From: Anoplopoma fimbria
Lineage: Eukaryota; Chordata; Actinopteri; Perciformes; Anoplopomatidae
Assembly: GCF_027596085.1 (NCBI RefSeq)
Contig: NC_072471.1
Location: 8,621,539-8,685,538, forward strand
Reading direction: 5' to 3'
DNA: 64,000 nt
The notes beneath the pieces were generated by a model. That model was given only the letters and a program-made list of their open reading frames with translations, had not been told where the DNA came from and did no database searches. A program made the position numbers and the translations under genes. Of the stretch, positions 1 through 11,400 are shown piece after piece (position 1 is the stretch's first letter; the number at the start of each line of letters is the position of its first letter).

Positions 1-345
1 GCTTTACTATTGCTTTTTTTTTATAACTTTCTTCAACATACTATACTATGACTATTTCATGACACTAAACTATGACATTCTATACTATGACTTTTTAATG
101 TCTTTTTTTTTTTACGTACTATACTGGCTTTTTCAGGACTTTGTTCGACATACTATCCGATCACTTTTTTATCACTTTTTTTCAACACACTATACTATGA
201 CTTTTTCATGATTATTTACGACATACTAAACCATGCCACACTATACTATGACTTTAACATATTTTCTAACTTACTTAATGTTATCCCATAACTTTTTTGA
301 CATTCTATACTATGACTTTTTGATGACTTATTTAGACCATTTACC
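1..345 (-). repeat. Diverged, inverted copies of the intron-15 tandem repeat
   Basis: The plus strand repeatedly reads CATACTATACTATGAC followed by a T-run, for example near 48, 78, 190 and 305. This is the reverse complement of the monomer that fills 2526-21476. The copies are degenerate and spaced by unrelated A/T-rich sequence. They continue beyond the left edge of the window. If the terminal exon proposed at 716 is right, they lie in the last intron of that plus-strand gene. Confidence 0.8.
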
Positions 346-715
346 ATGACTTTTTTCAGTGGTACATTACCTTTGCACAGGATACAAAAAACTATTCTAT
401 TTGACTTCTTTCAGCACACAGTAGAGCTATCTGGGCTTTTTTGCTGCTCAAGGTATTTTTATTTTTTTCCACTGCTGCAAGATGTCCCAACTACAAATAA
501 ATTTAGTGCAAACCCCCCCCACCATTGTGACTTTCTTAATTAGCGCCTCAACCCTTTTAGATTGTTTACAAAACCTTCAAACGGTACGTATTTGAAGATC
601 ACAGTTCCTAAGGTTATGACACACACACATCAAGGATTCTTTTTTATCCGTTCTTTAGAAACGTCATCAACTTCACAGTACCTTATTAAAAACTACTCCT
701 TCTGCTTCCCTTCAG
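346..715. other. Non-coding stretch, probable end of an intron
   Basis: Mostly unique A/T-rich sequence. It contains a run of eight or nine C near 512 and ends in a pyrimidine-rich tract (CTTCTGCTTCCCTTCAG) that looks like a splice acceptor. The only open frame (346-543) begins in decayed tandem-repeat sequence and resembles no protein I recognise. Confidence 0.5.
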
Positions 716-989
716 GTACAGTTCTGAATGAAGATTAACTAGTGGATGTGCTGGACAAGCCAACCTGCCGAGGAACAAACCATTTTGATGACACGCACTG
801 CCAAGAAGCCCTGCTCTCCTCTCTGCCCCTCCTCCTCCTCCTCCCTATAATGTAGGCACCAGATGCCGGTGCTAAACTGTCCTGCAGGCTGCCCTGTTGT
901 CACCATTTCTACCTTTTACATGTACAGTAACTTGTCGAAGCATAACGTACTGTGTATTTCTTCTACAGGAGATGTGTAGGTTATCTGTA

Positions 990-995
990 AATAAA
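990..995 (+). terminator. Upstream candidate polyadenylation signal AATAAA
   Basis: AATAAA lies about 275 bases after the proposed terminal-exon acceptor and is followed by T-rich sequence. It could give a short 3' UTR isoform. Confidence 0.4.
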
Positions 996-1907
996 TATGC
1001 CATTTTTTAATATATACACACATCTGATCTATGTATAAAAAGATATTCAGAGTTTGTGCAAAAAAACATCCCTGCCACCTCATTTAGTGGACCATAGATT
1101 AATATATGCTGCTCTTAAAACTGTCTTCATATTACCCCACCATCTCTAGAACATTTTGTACATATGGTTTTATTTTTTCATTGTGCTGATGATAAACCTG
1201 TAATTCACCATAGAGAGAGGAAGAGACTAGATGTGTGAAAACCTGCCCTCTAGTGGTGTACAAAAACCACTCTGAGCCCTATTTCTGGCAACAACAATCT
1301 TTCGTATGGACTCGCTGTCATAAAAGGAGCATTTTAGGAGGACATGTCGATGCACTGGAAAAACATGACAAGCACTTTGATACAACCGCATCAACTCAAC
1401 GGACTATTTAGTAGCCAAAAACAAGAGATTTACATTACTCTCCGAAGTTGCACAAAACTTCCTCTCAGAGAACAAAAATGCAGGATGACATTCATAGAAC
1501 CTGTCAATTGTTGTACTGTATGTTTTGTCAGGAGATATATCAACACAAAGGACAACTAAACACTCAGCCAAGCTGGCCTTCTCCCCTTCCCCTCAGACAC
1601 TAAGTTAACAGAACAGAGGAAATAACTGAAAGACAGACTGCTTTAGCTCATAGTGTGCGTAGAGTGTATATGACCATGTTGAAGTGAGGTGACATTTAAT
1701 GACAAACCTGTTGCTTGCTGTGACTTACATTGGTGTAACTGTTAACTCTTTGTTTCTGTCAGAGTTTCCAGGGTTACGTACCGTACAGCCCTGTTATCTG
1801 TCTTTGAGTTATTTCTGATTGACGTCTCATACAAGTCTTACGCTTTTATTTGTTTTTACATCTTCAATTTGCACGAATAACGAATTGTTTTATTTTGTGC
1901 CCATTTT

Positions 1908-1923
1908 TTTATTTTTATTTATT
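1908..1923 (-). terminator. Cluster of AATAAA hexamers on the minus strand, candidate acss3 poly(A) signals
   Basis: The minus strand has AATAAA hexamers at 1923-1918, 1919-1914 and 1913-1908, with another at 1894-1889. No AATAAA or ATTAAA was seen on the minus strand between the acss3 stop (2332) and this cluster. If used, the acss3 3' UTR is about 430 nt and overlaps the 3' end of the convergent transcript. Confidence 0.4.
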
Positions 1924-1972
1924 CTTGTACTTTGGTCAAAACTAAGTGGTGAGCAAGCAAAGTTTCATTGTC

Positions 1973-1978
1973 AATAAA
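1973..1978 (+). terminator. Distal candidate polyadenylation signal AATAAA
   Basis: The sequence TCAATAAAAAAG is followed within 30 bases by a T/GT-rich stretch (GAATTATTTGTCTTC), the usual composition of a downstream element. It is the best candidate for the 3' end of the plus-strand gene, about 350 bases from the acss3 stop codon. Confidence 0.55.
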
Positions 1979-1995
1979 AAAGTACTGTCAGTGAA

Positions 1996-2331
1996 TTATT
2001 TGTCTTCATTATTTTCCATTCATAATTCTAAATGTTTATGGCTCAAGGGCTCATCATTAAAGAATGCAGTCCAGTTTCACATTATACAGATTACATACAA
2101 ATAGTTCTGATTTCATTATTACAAATGGAAACATTTAACCTGCTTCATGGATTTGGCACGGACTGGAAAACTTGCTGACATCAATGTCTACCTTCAGCTT
2201 GGCTTCAAAGAAGCAAAGTCACTGATTTTGTCTTGAGTTCCCATTTTTAGCACCTAGTGCATGAACATGCTTGCACATGTTTTGCCAAAATGAATCCGAC
2301 CTCAGCTTTCTTTATCATCCAACAGGCAAGT
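1996..2331 (-). other. acss3: acss3 3' UTR (proximal part)
   Basis: Non-coding sequence between the acss3 stop codon and the convergent gene's probable end. No minus-strand AATAAA was seen here, so the UTR probably runs on to the hexamer cluster at 1908-1923. Confidence 0.5.
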
Positions 2332-2415
2332 TCAGGCTCCACGAGGACTCAGGGCTTTTTCTACCTGCCTCTCAATGTCTTTGAACACTTCTGGGTCCTC
2401 GATGGTTGGAGTGAT
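2332..2415 (-). CDS. acss3: acss3 coding exon 16 and stop codon
   Basis: Residues 664-690, [15 protein letters not shown] through SPRGA, then TGA. Corresponds to the human C-terminus beginning ITSTIEDPSIF. The acceptor ttccttacag is only about 110 bases from the edge of the tandem array. Confidence 0.95.
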   Translation of the reverse strand: MTPTIEDPEVFKDIERQVEKALSPRGA

Positions 2416-5400
2416 CTGTAAGGAAAATAGTTCCTTTGTCATTTGAACACAAAGTTAAAAAAAAGTAGTTTTTTATTGTTAAAAGTAAATTATTTTAAAA
2501 AGCTTTTACGAAATGTCAGGGTAAAGTACGTCAAAACGCATAGTATAATGTGTTGAGAAAACCCCCAAAAAGTCAGAAATTCTAGTATAATATGAGCTGG
2601 TCAATGAATGTTGAATAGAAAGTCATGGTATAGTATGTCGAAATATTTTAAAAAGTCATATTATGGTATGACGAAGAAAGCCAAAAAAGAATCATAGTAT
2701 AGTATGTCGAAATATTAAAAAATGTCATAGTATAGCATGTCGAAAAAAGTTGAAATATTAAATACAGCCATAGTATAGTATGTTGAAAAAAGTCATAGTA
2801 TATATAGTATGCCGAAAAAAGTCACAGTATAGCATGTTGAAAAAAGTCATAGTATAGTATGACGAAACAAGCGAAAAATTAGTAATAGTATAGTAAGTTG
2901 AAATATCAAATACAGTCATAGTATAGTATGTTGAAAAAAAGTGAAAAAAGTCATAGTATAGCATGTTGAAAAAAGTCATAGTATAGTATGTCGAAAAAAG
3001 TCATAGTATAGTATGTTGAAAATTTAAAAAAAAAAAGTCATAGTATAGTATGTGAAAAAAATAGTCATAGTATCGAAAAAAGTCATGGTATAGTATGTTG
3101 AAAATTTAAAAAAAAAGGTCATAGTATAGTATGTCGAAAAAAGTCATAGTATAGTATGTTGAATTTTTTTTTAAAAAAGTCATAGTATAGCCTGTCGAAA
3201 AAAGTCATAGTATAGTATGTCGAAAAAAAGTCACAGTATAGCATGTCGAAAAAAGTCATAGTATAGTATGTGAAAAAACAAAAAAAAGTCATAGTATAGT
3301 ATGTTGAAAATTAAAAAAAAAAAGTCATAGTATAGTATGTCGAAAAAAGTCATAGTATAGTATGTTGAAAATTTAAAAAAAAAAGTCATAGTATAGCCTG
3401 TCGAAAAAAGTCATAGTATAGTATGTTGAAAAAAAGTGAAAAAAGTCACAGTATAGCATGTTGAAAAAAGTCATAGTATAGTATGTTGAAACAAGCGAAA
3501 AATAGTAATAGTAATAGTATAGTAAGTTGAAATATCAAATACAGTCATGGTATAGTATGTCGAAAAAAGTCATAGTATAGCATGTTGAAAAAAGTCATAG
3601 TATAGTATGTTGAAAAAAAGTGAAAAAAGTCATAGTATAGCATGTCGAAAAAAGTCATAGTATAGTATGTTGAAAATTTCAAAAAAAAAGTCATAGTATA
3701 GTATGTCGAAAAAAGTCATAGTATAGTATGTTGAAAATTTAAAAAAAAAATGTCATAGTATAGTATGTCGAAAAAAGTCATAGTATAGTATGTTGAAAAA
3801 GTCAAAAAAAAAAAAAGTCATAGTATAGTATGTCGAAAAAAGTCATAGTATAGTATGTTGAAAAAAAAAAATTTGAAAAAAAAAAAGTCATAGTATAGCA
3901 TGTCGAAAAAAGTCATAGTATAGTATGTGAAATATCAAAAACAAGTGAAAAATTAGTAATAGTATAGTATGTTGAAATATCAAATACAGTCATAGTATAG
4001 TATGTGAAAAAAAAGTCTTAGTATAGTAAAAAAGTGAAAAAAGTCATAGTATAGTATGTTGAAAAAAAGTGAAAAAAGTCATAGTATAGCATGTCGAAAA
4101 AAGTCATAGTATAGTATGTTGAAAATTTTTAAAAAAAAGTCAAAAGTAAAAAAGTCATAGTATAGTATGTTGAAAATAAAAAAGTCATAGTATAGTATGT
4201 CGAAAAAAGTCAAAAAGTCATAGTATAGTATGTCGAAAAAAGTCATAGTATAGTATGTTGAAAATTTTTAAAGTCATAGTAAAAAAGTCATAGTATAGTA
4301 TGTCGAAAAAAGTCATAGTATAGTATGTTGAAAATTTTAAAAAAAAAGTCATAGTATAGCCTGTCGAAAAAAGTCATAGTATAGTATGTTGAAAAAAAAA
4401 AAAAGTCATAGTATAGTATGTGAAAAAAGTCATAGTAAGAAAAAAGTCATAGTATAGTATGTTGAAAATTTAAAAAAAAAAGTCATAGTATAGTATGTTG
4501 AAAAAAAGTCATAGTATAGTAGTATGTTGAAAATTTTAAAAAAAAGTCATAGTATAGTATGTCGAAAAAAAAAAAAAAGTCATAGTATAGTATGTTGAAA
4601 AAAAAAAATGTTGAAAATTTAAAAAAAAAAAGTCATAGTATAGCATGTCGAAAAAAGTCATAGTATAGTATGTTGAAAAAAGTAAAAAAAAAGTCATAGT
4701 ATAGCATGTCGAAAAAAGTCATAGTATAGTATGTTGAAAATTTAAAAAAAAAAGTCATAGTATAGTATGTCGAAAAAAGTCATAGTATAGTATGTTGAAA
4801 ATTTCTAAAAAAAAGTCATAGTAGTATAGTATGTCGAAAAAGTGAAGAAAAAAAGTCATAGTATAGTATGTTGAAAAAAAGTCATAGTATAGTATGTTGA
4901 AAAAAAGTCATAAAAAAAAAGTCATAGTATAGTATGTTGAAAATTTAAAAAAAAAAAAGTCATAGTATAGTATGTCGAAAAAAGTCATAGTATAGTATGT
5001 TGAAAATTCAAAAAAAAAGTCATAGTATAGTAAAAAAAGTCATAGTATAGTATGTTGAAAATTTCAAAAAAAAATGTCATAGTATAGTATGTCGAAAAAA
5101 GTCAAAGTATAGTATGTTGAAAATTTTAAAAAAAAAAAGTCATAGTATAGTATGTCGAAAAAAGTGAAGAAAAAAAAATAGTATAGTATGTTGAAAAAAA
5201 AATGTTGAAAAAAAGTCATAGTATAGTATGTTGAAAAAAAAAAAAAGTCATAGTATAGTATGTCGAAAAAAGTCATAGTATAGTATGTTGTTGAAAAAAA
5301 AAAAAAGTCATAGTATATGTTGAAAAAAGTCATAGTATAGTATGTATGAAAAAAGTGAAAAAAATTAGTAATAGTATAGTAAGTTGAAATATCAAATACA

Positions 5401-8400
5401 GTCATAGTATAGTATGTCGAAAAAAAGTCATAGTATAGTATGTGAAAAGTGAAGAAAAAAGTCATAGTATAGTATGTTGAAAAAAAAGTGAAAAAAGTCA
5501 TAGTATAGTATGTTGAAAAAAGTCATAGTATAGTATGTTGAAAATTTAAAAAAAAAAGTCATAGTATAGTATGTCGAAAAAAGTCATAGTATAGTATGTT
5601 GAAAATTTAAAAAAAAAAGTCATAGTATAGTATGTCGAAAAAAGTCAGTCATAGTATAGTATGAAAAAAAGTCATAGTATAGTATGTTGAAAAAAAAAAA
5701 AAAAAGTCATAGTATAGTATGTTGAAAAAAGTCATAGTATAAAAAAAGTCATAGTATAGTATGTTGAAAATTAAAGTAAAAAAAAAGTCATAGTATAGTA
5801 TGTCGAAAAAAGTCATAGTATAGTATGTTGAAAAAAAAAAAAAAGTCATAGTATAGTATGTCAAAAAAAAAAGTGAAAAAAAGTCATAGTATAGTATGTT
5901 GAAAATTTTAAAAAAAAAAGTCATAGTATAAAAAAAAGTCATAGTATAGTCATAGTATATGTGAAAAAAGTCATAGTATAGTATGTTGAAAAAAAAAAAA
6001 AGTCATAGTATAGTATGTCGAAAAAAGTCATAGTATAGTATGTTGAAAATTTTAGTAAAAAAAAAAGTCATAGTATAGTATGAAAATTTAAAAAAAAAGT
6101 CGAAAAAAGTCATAGTATGTATGTTGAAAAAAAGTCATAGTATAGCATGTTGAAAAAAGTCATAGTATAGTATGTTGAAAATTTAAAAAAAAAAGTCATA
6201 GTATAGCATGTTGAAAAAAGTCATAGTATAGTATGTTGAAAATTTTAAAAAAAAAAGTCATAGTATAGTATGTCGAAAAAAGTCATAGTATAGTATGTTG
6301 AAAATTTCAAAAAAAAAAGTCATAGTATAGCCTGTCGAAAAAAGTCATAGTATAGTATGTTGAAAATTTCTAAAAAAAAAAGTCATAGTATAGTATGTCG
6401 AAAAAAGTGAAGAAAAAAGTCATAGTATAGTATGTTGAAAAAAAAAGTCATAGTATAGTATGTTGAAAAAAAAAATAGAAAAAAGTCATAGTATAGTATG
6501 TCGAAAAAAGTCATAGTATAGTATGTTGAAAATTTAAAAAAAAAAAGTCATAGTATAGCATGTTGAAAAAAGTCATAGTATAGTATGACGAAACAAGCGA
6601 AAAATTAGTAATAGTATAGTAAGTTGAAATATCAAATACAGTCATAGTATAGTATGTCGAAAAAAAGTCTTAGTATAGTATGTCGAAAAAGTGAAAAAAA
6701 GTCATAGTATAGTATGTTGAAAAAAAAAAAAAGTCATAGTATAGTATGTCGAAAAAAGTCATAGTATAGTATGTTGAAAAAAAAAAAAAAGTCATAGTAT
6801 AGTATGTCGAAAAAAGTCATAGTATAGTATGTTGAAAATTTAAAAAAAAAGTCATAGTATAGCATGTCGAAAAAAGTCATAGTATAGTATGTTGAAAATA
6901 AAAAAAAGTCATAGTATAGTATGTCGAAAAAGTGAAAAAAGTCATAGTATAGTATGTTGAAAATTAAAAAAAAAAAAGTCATAGTATAGTATGTTGAAAA
7001 TTTTAAAAAAAAAAAGTCATAGTATAGTATGTCGAAAAAAAAAAGTCATAGTATAGTATGTTGAAAAAAAAAAAAAAGTCATAGTATAGCATGTCGAAAA
7101 AAGTCATAGTATAGTATGTTGAAAATTTAAAAAAAAAAAAGTCATAGTATAGTATGTTGAAAAAAGTCAAATAGTATGTTGAAAATTTCAAAAAAAAAAG
7201 TCATAGTATAGTATGTCAAAAAAGTGAAGAAAAAAGTCATAGTATAGTATGTTGAAAAAAAAAAAAAAGTCATAGTATAGTATGTAGAAAAAAAGTGATA
7301 GTATAGTATGTTTTAAAAAAAAAAGTCATAGTATAGTATGTCGAAAAAAGTCATAGTATAGTATGTTGAAAAAAAAAAAAAAGTCATAGTATAGCATGTC
7401 GAAAAAAGTCATAGTATAGTATGTTGAAAATTTAAAAAAAAAAAGTCATAGTATAGTATGTCAAAAAAGTGAAAAAAAGCCATAGTATAGTATGTCGAAA
7501 ATTTCAAAAAAAAATGTCATAGTATAGTATGTCGAAAAAAGTCATAGTATAGTATGTTGAAAATTAAAAAAAAAAGTCATAGTATAAAAAAAGTCATAGT
7601 ATAGTATGTTGAAAAAAATGAAAAAAGTCATAGTATAATGTGAAAAAAGTCATAGTATAGTATGTTGAAAAAAGTCATAGTATTGTATGTTAAAAAAAAG
7701 TCATAGTATAGTATGTTGAAAAAAAGTGAAAAAAGTCATAGTCATAGTATGAAAATGTTGAAAAAAAAGTCATAGTATAGTATGTTGAAAAATTTGAAAA
7801 AAAAAAGTCATAGTATAGTATGTGAAAAAAAAAAAGTCATAGTATAGTATGTTCGAAAAAAGTCATAGTATAGTATGTCGAAAAAAGTCATAGTATAGTA
7901 TGTTGAAAATTTAAAAAAAAAAGTCATAGTATAGTATGTCGAAAAAAGTCATAGTATAGTATGTTGAAAATTTTAAAAAAAAAAAGTCATAGTATAGTAT
8001 GTCGAAAAAGTGAAGAAAAAAGTCATAGTATAGTATGTTGAAAAAAGTCATAGTATAGTATGTTGAAAATTTTAAAAAAAAAAAGTCATAGTATAGTATG
8101 TCGAAAAAAGTCATAGTATAGTATGTTGAAAATTTCTAAAAAAAAGTCATAGTATAGTATGTCGAAAAAAGTCATAGTATAGTATGTTGAAAAAAGTGAA
8201 AATAGTCATAGTATAGAAAAAAAAAAGTGAAAAAAGTCATAGTATAGTATGTTGAAAATTTTAAAAAAAAAGTCATAGTATAGCATGTCGAAAAAAGTCA
8301 TAGTATAGTATGTTGAAAAAAAGTGAAAAAAGTCATAGTATAGCATGTTGAAAAAAGTCATAGTATAGTATGAAAAAAAGTGAAAAAAGTCGAAAAATGA

Positions 8401-11400
8401 AAAAAGTCATAGTATAGTATGTTGAAAAATCGAAAAAAGTATAGTATAGTAATGAAATATCAAAAAAAAGTATCTTAGTCTTAGTATAGTATGTCGAAAA
8501 AGTGAAGAAAAAAGTCATGGTATAGTATGTTGAAAAAAAGTGAAAAAAGTCATAGTATAGCATGTCGAAAAAAGTCATAGTATAGTATGTTGAAAATTAA
8601 AAAAAAAAAGTCATAGTATAGTATGTCGAAAAAAGTCATAGTATAGTATGTTGAAAATTTCAAAAAAAAATGTCATAGTATAGTATGTCGAAAAAAGTCA
8701 TAGTATAGTATGTTGAAAATTAAAAAAAAAAAGTCATAGTATAGTATGTCGAAAAAAGTCATAGTATAGTATGTTGAAAATTTTAAAAAAAAAGTCATAG
8801 TATAGCCTGTCGAAAAAAGTCATAGTATAGTATGACGAAAAAAAGTGAAAAAAGTCATAGTATAGTATGTTGAAAAAAAGTGAAAAAAGTCACAGTATAG
8901 CATGTCGAAAAAAGTCATAGTATAGTATGACGAAACAAGCGAAAAATTAGTAATAGTATAGTAAGTTGAAATATCAAATACAGTCATAGTATAGTATGTC
9001 GAAAAAAAGTCTTAGTATAGTATGTCGAAAAAGTGAAGAAAAAAGTCATGGTATAGTATGTTGAAAAAAAGTGAAAAAAGTCATAGTATAGCATGTCGAA
9101 AAAAGTCATAGTATAGTATGTTGAAAAATAAAAAAAAAAAGTCATAGTATAGTATGTCGAAAAAAGTCATAGTATAGTATGTTGAAAATTTCTAAAAAAA
9201 AGTCATAGTATAGTATGTCGAAAAAGTGAAGAAAAAAGTCATAGTATAGTATGTTGAAAAAAAGTCATAGTATAGTATGTTGAAAATTTTTAAAAAAAAG
9301 TCATAGTATAGCCTGTCGAAAAAAGTCATAGTATAGTATGTCGAAAAAAAGTGAAAAAAGTCATAGTATAGCATGTCGAAAAAAGTCATAGTATAGTATG
9401 TTGAAAATTTCAAAAAAAAAAAAGTATAGTATGTCAAAAAAGTGTATAGAAAAAAGTCATAGTATAGTATGTTGAAAATTTAAAAAAAAAGTCATAGTAT
9501 AGTATCGAAAAAAGTCATAGTATAGTATGTTGAAAATTTTTAAAAAAAAAAAGTCATAGTATAAAAAAAGTCATAGTATAGTATGTTGAAAAAAAAAAAA
9601 GTCATAGTATAGTATGTTGAAAAAAATAGTATAGTATGTTGAAAATTTCAAAAAAAAAAAGTCATAGTATATGTCGAAAAAAAAGTCATAGTATAGTATG
9701 TTGAAAATTTAAAAAAAAGTCATAGTATAGTATGTCGAAAAAAGTCATAGTATAGTATGTTGAAAATTTAAAAAAAAAAAAAGTCATAGTATAGTATGTC
9801 AAAAAAGTGAAGAAAAAAGTCATAGTATAGTATGTTGAAAATTAAAAAAAAAAAGTCATAGTATAGCCATGTCGAAAAAAGTCATAGTATAGTATGTTGA
9901 AAAAAAAAAAAAAAAGTCATAGTATAGCATGTCGAAAAAAGTCATAGTATAGTATGAAAACAAGTAGTAAAAATTAGTAATAGTATAGTAAGTTGAAATA
10001 TCAAATACAGTCATAGTATAGTATGTCGAAAAAGTCTTAGTATAGTATAGTATGTCGAAAAAGTGAAGAAAAAAGTCATAGTATAGTATGTTGAAAAAAA
10101 GTGAAAAAAGTCATAGTATAGCATGTCGAAAAAAGTCATAGTATAGTATGTTGAAAATTTAAAAAAAAAGTCATAGTATAGTATGTCGAAAAAAGTCATA
10201 GTATAGTATGTTGAAAATTTCAAAAAAAAAGTCATAGTATAGTATGTCGAAAAAGTGAAGAAAAAAGTCATAGTATAGTATGTTGAAAAAAAGTCATAGT
10301 ATAGTATGTTGAAATTTTTTTTAAAAAAAAGTCATAGTATAGCCTGTCGAAAAAAGTCATAGTATAGTATGTTGAAAATTAAAAAAAAAAAGTCATAGTA
10401 TAGCATGTCGAAAAAAGTCATAGTATAGTATGTTGAAAATTCCAAAAAAAAAAGTCATAGTATAGTATGTCAAAAAAGTGAAGAAAAAAGTCATAGTATA
10501 GTATGTTGAAAATTTCAAAAAAAAAAGTCATAGTATAGTATGTCGAAAAAAGTCATAGTATAGTATGTTGAAAATTTAAAAAAAAAAAGTCATAGTATAG
10601 CCTGTCGAAAAAAGTCATAGTATAGTATGTTGAAAAAAAGTGAAAAAAGTCATAGTATAGCATGTCGAAAAAAGTCATAGTATAGTATGTTGAAAAAAAG
10701 TGAAAAAAGTCATAGTATAGCATGTCGAAAAAAGTCATAGTATAGTATGTTGAAAATTTAAAAAAAAAAGTCATAGTATAGTATGTCGAAAAAAGTCATA
10801 GTATAGTATGTTGAAAAAAAAAAAAAAGTCATAGTATAGTATGTAGAAAAAGTGAAAAAAAGTCATAGTATAGTATGTTGAAAAAAAGTCATAGTATAGT
10901 ATGTTGAAAATTTTTAAAAAAAAGTCATAGTATAGTATGTCGAAAAAAGTCATAGTATAGTATGTTGTCAAAATATGAAAAAAAAAGTCATAGTATAGTA
11001 TGTTGAAAAAAAGTGAAGAAAAAAGTCATAGTATAGTATGTTGAAAAATCATAGTATAGTATGTTTTTTAAAAAAAAAAGTCATAGTATAGTATGTCGAA
11101 AAAAGTCATAGTATAGTATGTTGAAAATTTCAAAAAAAAAGTCATAGTATAGTATGTTGAAAAAAAGTGAAGAAAAAAGTCATAGTATAGTATGTTGAAA
11201 ATTTAAAAAAAAAGTCATAGTATAGCATGTTGAAAAAAGTCATAGTATAGTATGTTGAAAATTAAAAAAAGAAAAAGTCATAGTATAGTATGTCGAAAAA
11301 AGTCATAGTATAGTATGTTGAAATTTTTTAAAAAAAAGTCATAGTATAGTATGTCGAAAAAAGTCATAGTATAGTATGTTGAAAAAAAATTTAAAAAAAA

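Larger units (their letters stand above)
716..1995 (+). other. Candidate terminal exon and 3' UTR of the upstream plus-strand gene (possibly ppfia2)
   Basis: Seen: a strong 3' splice-site-like tract ends at AG 714-715, stop codons follow within a few codons in all frames, then comes non-coding A/T-rich sequence with AATAAA at 990-995 and 1973-1978. Known: in human, the gene 3' to ACSS3 and convergent with it is PPFIA2, whose product ends in a short PDZ ligand of the TYSC type. Inferred: the first bases after the acceptor can encode -Y-S- followed by an early stop, so this could be the last liprin-alpha-2 codons. The coding part is too short to prove identity. An open frame at 1344-1559 looks fortuitous. 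Confidence 0.5.
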
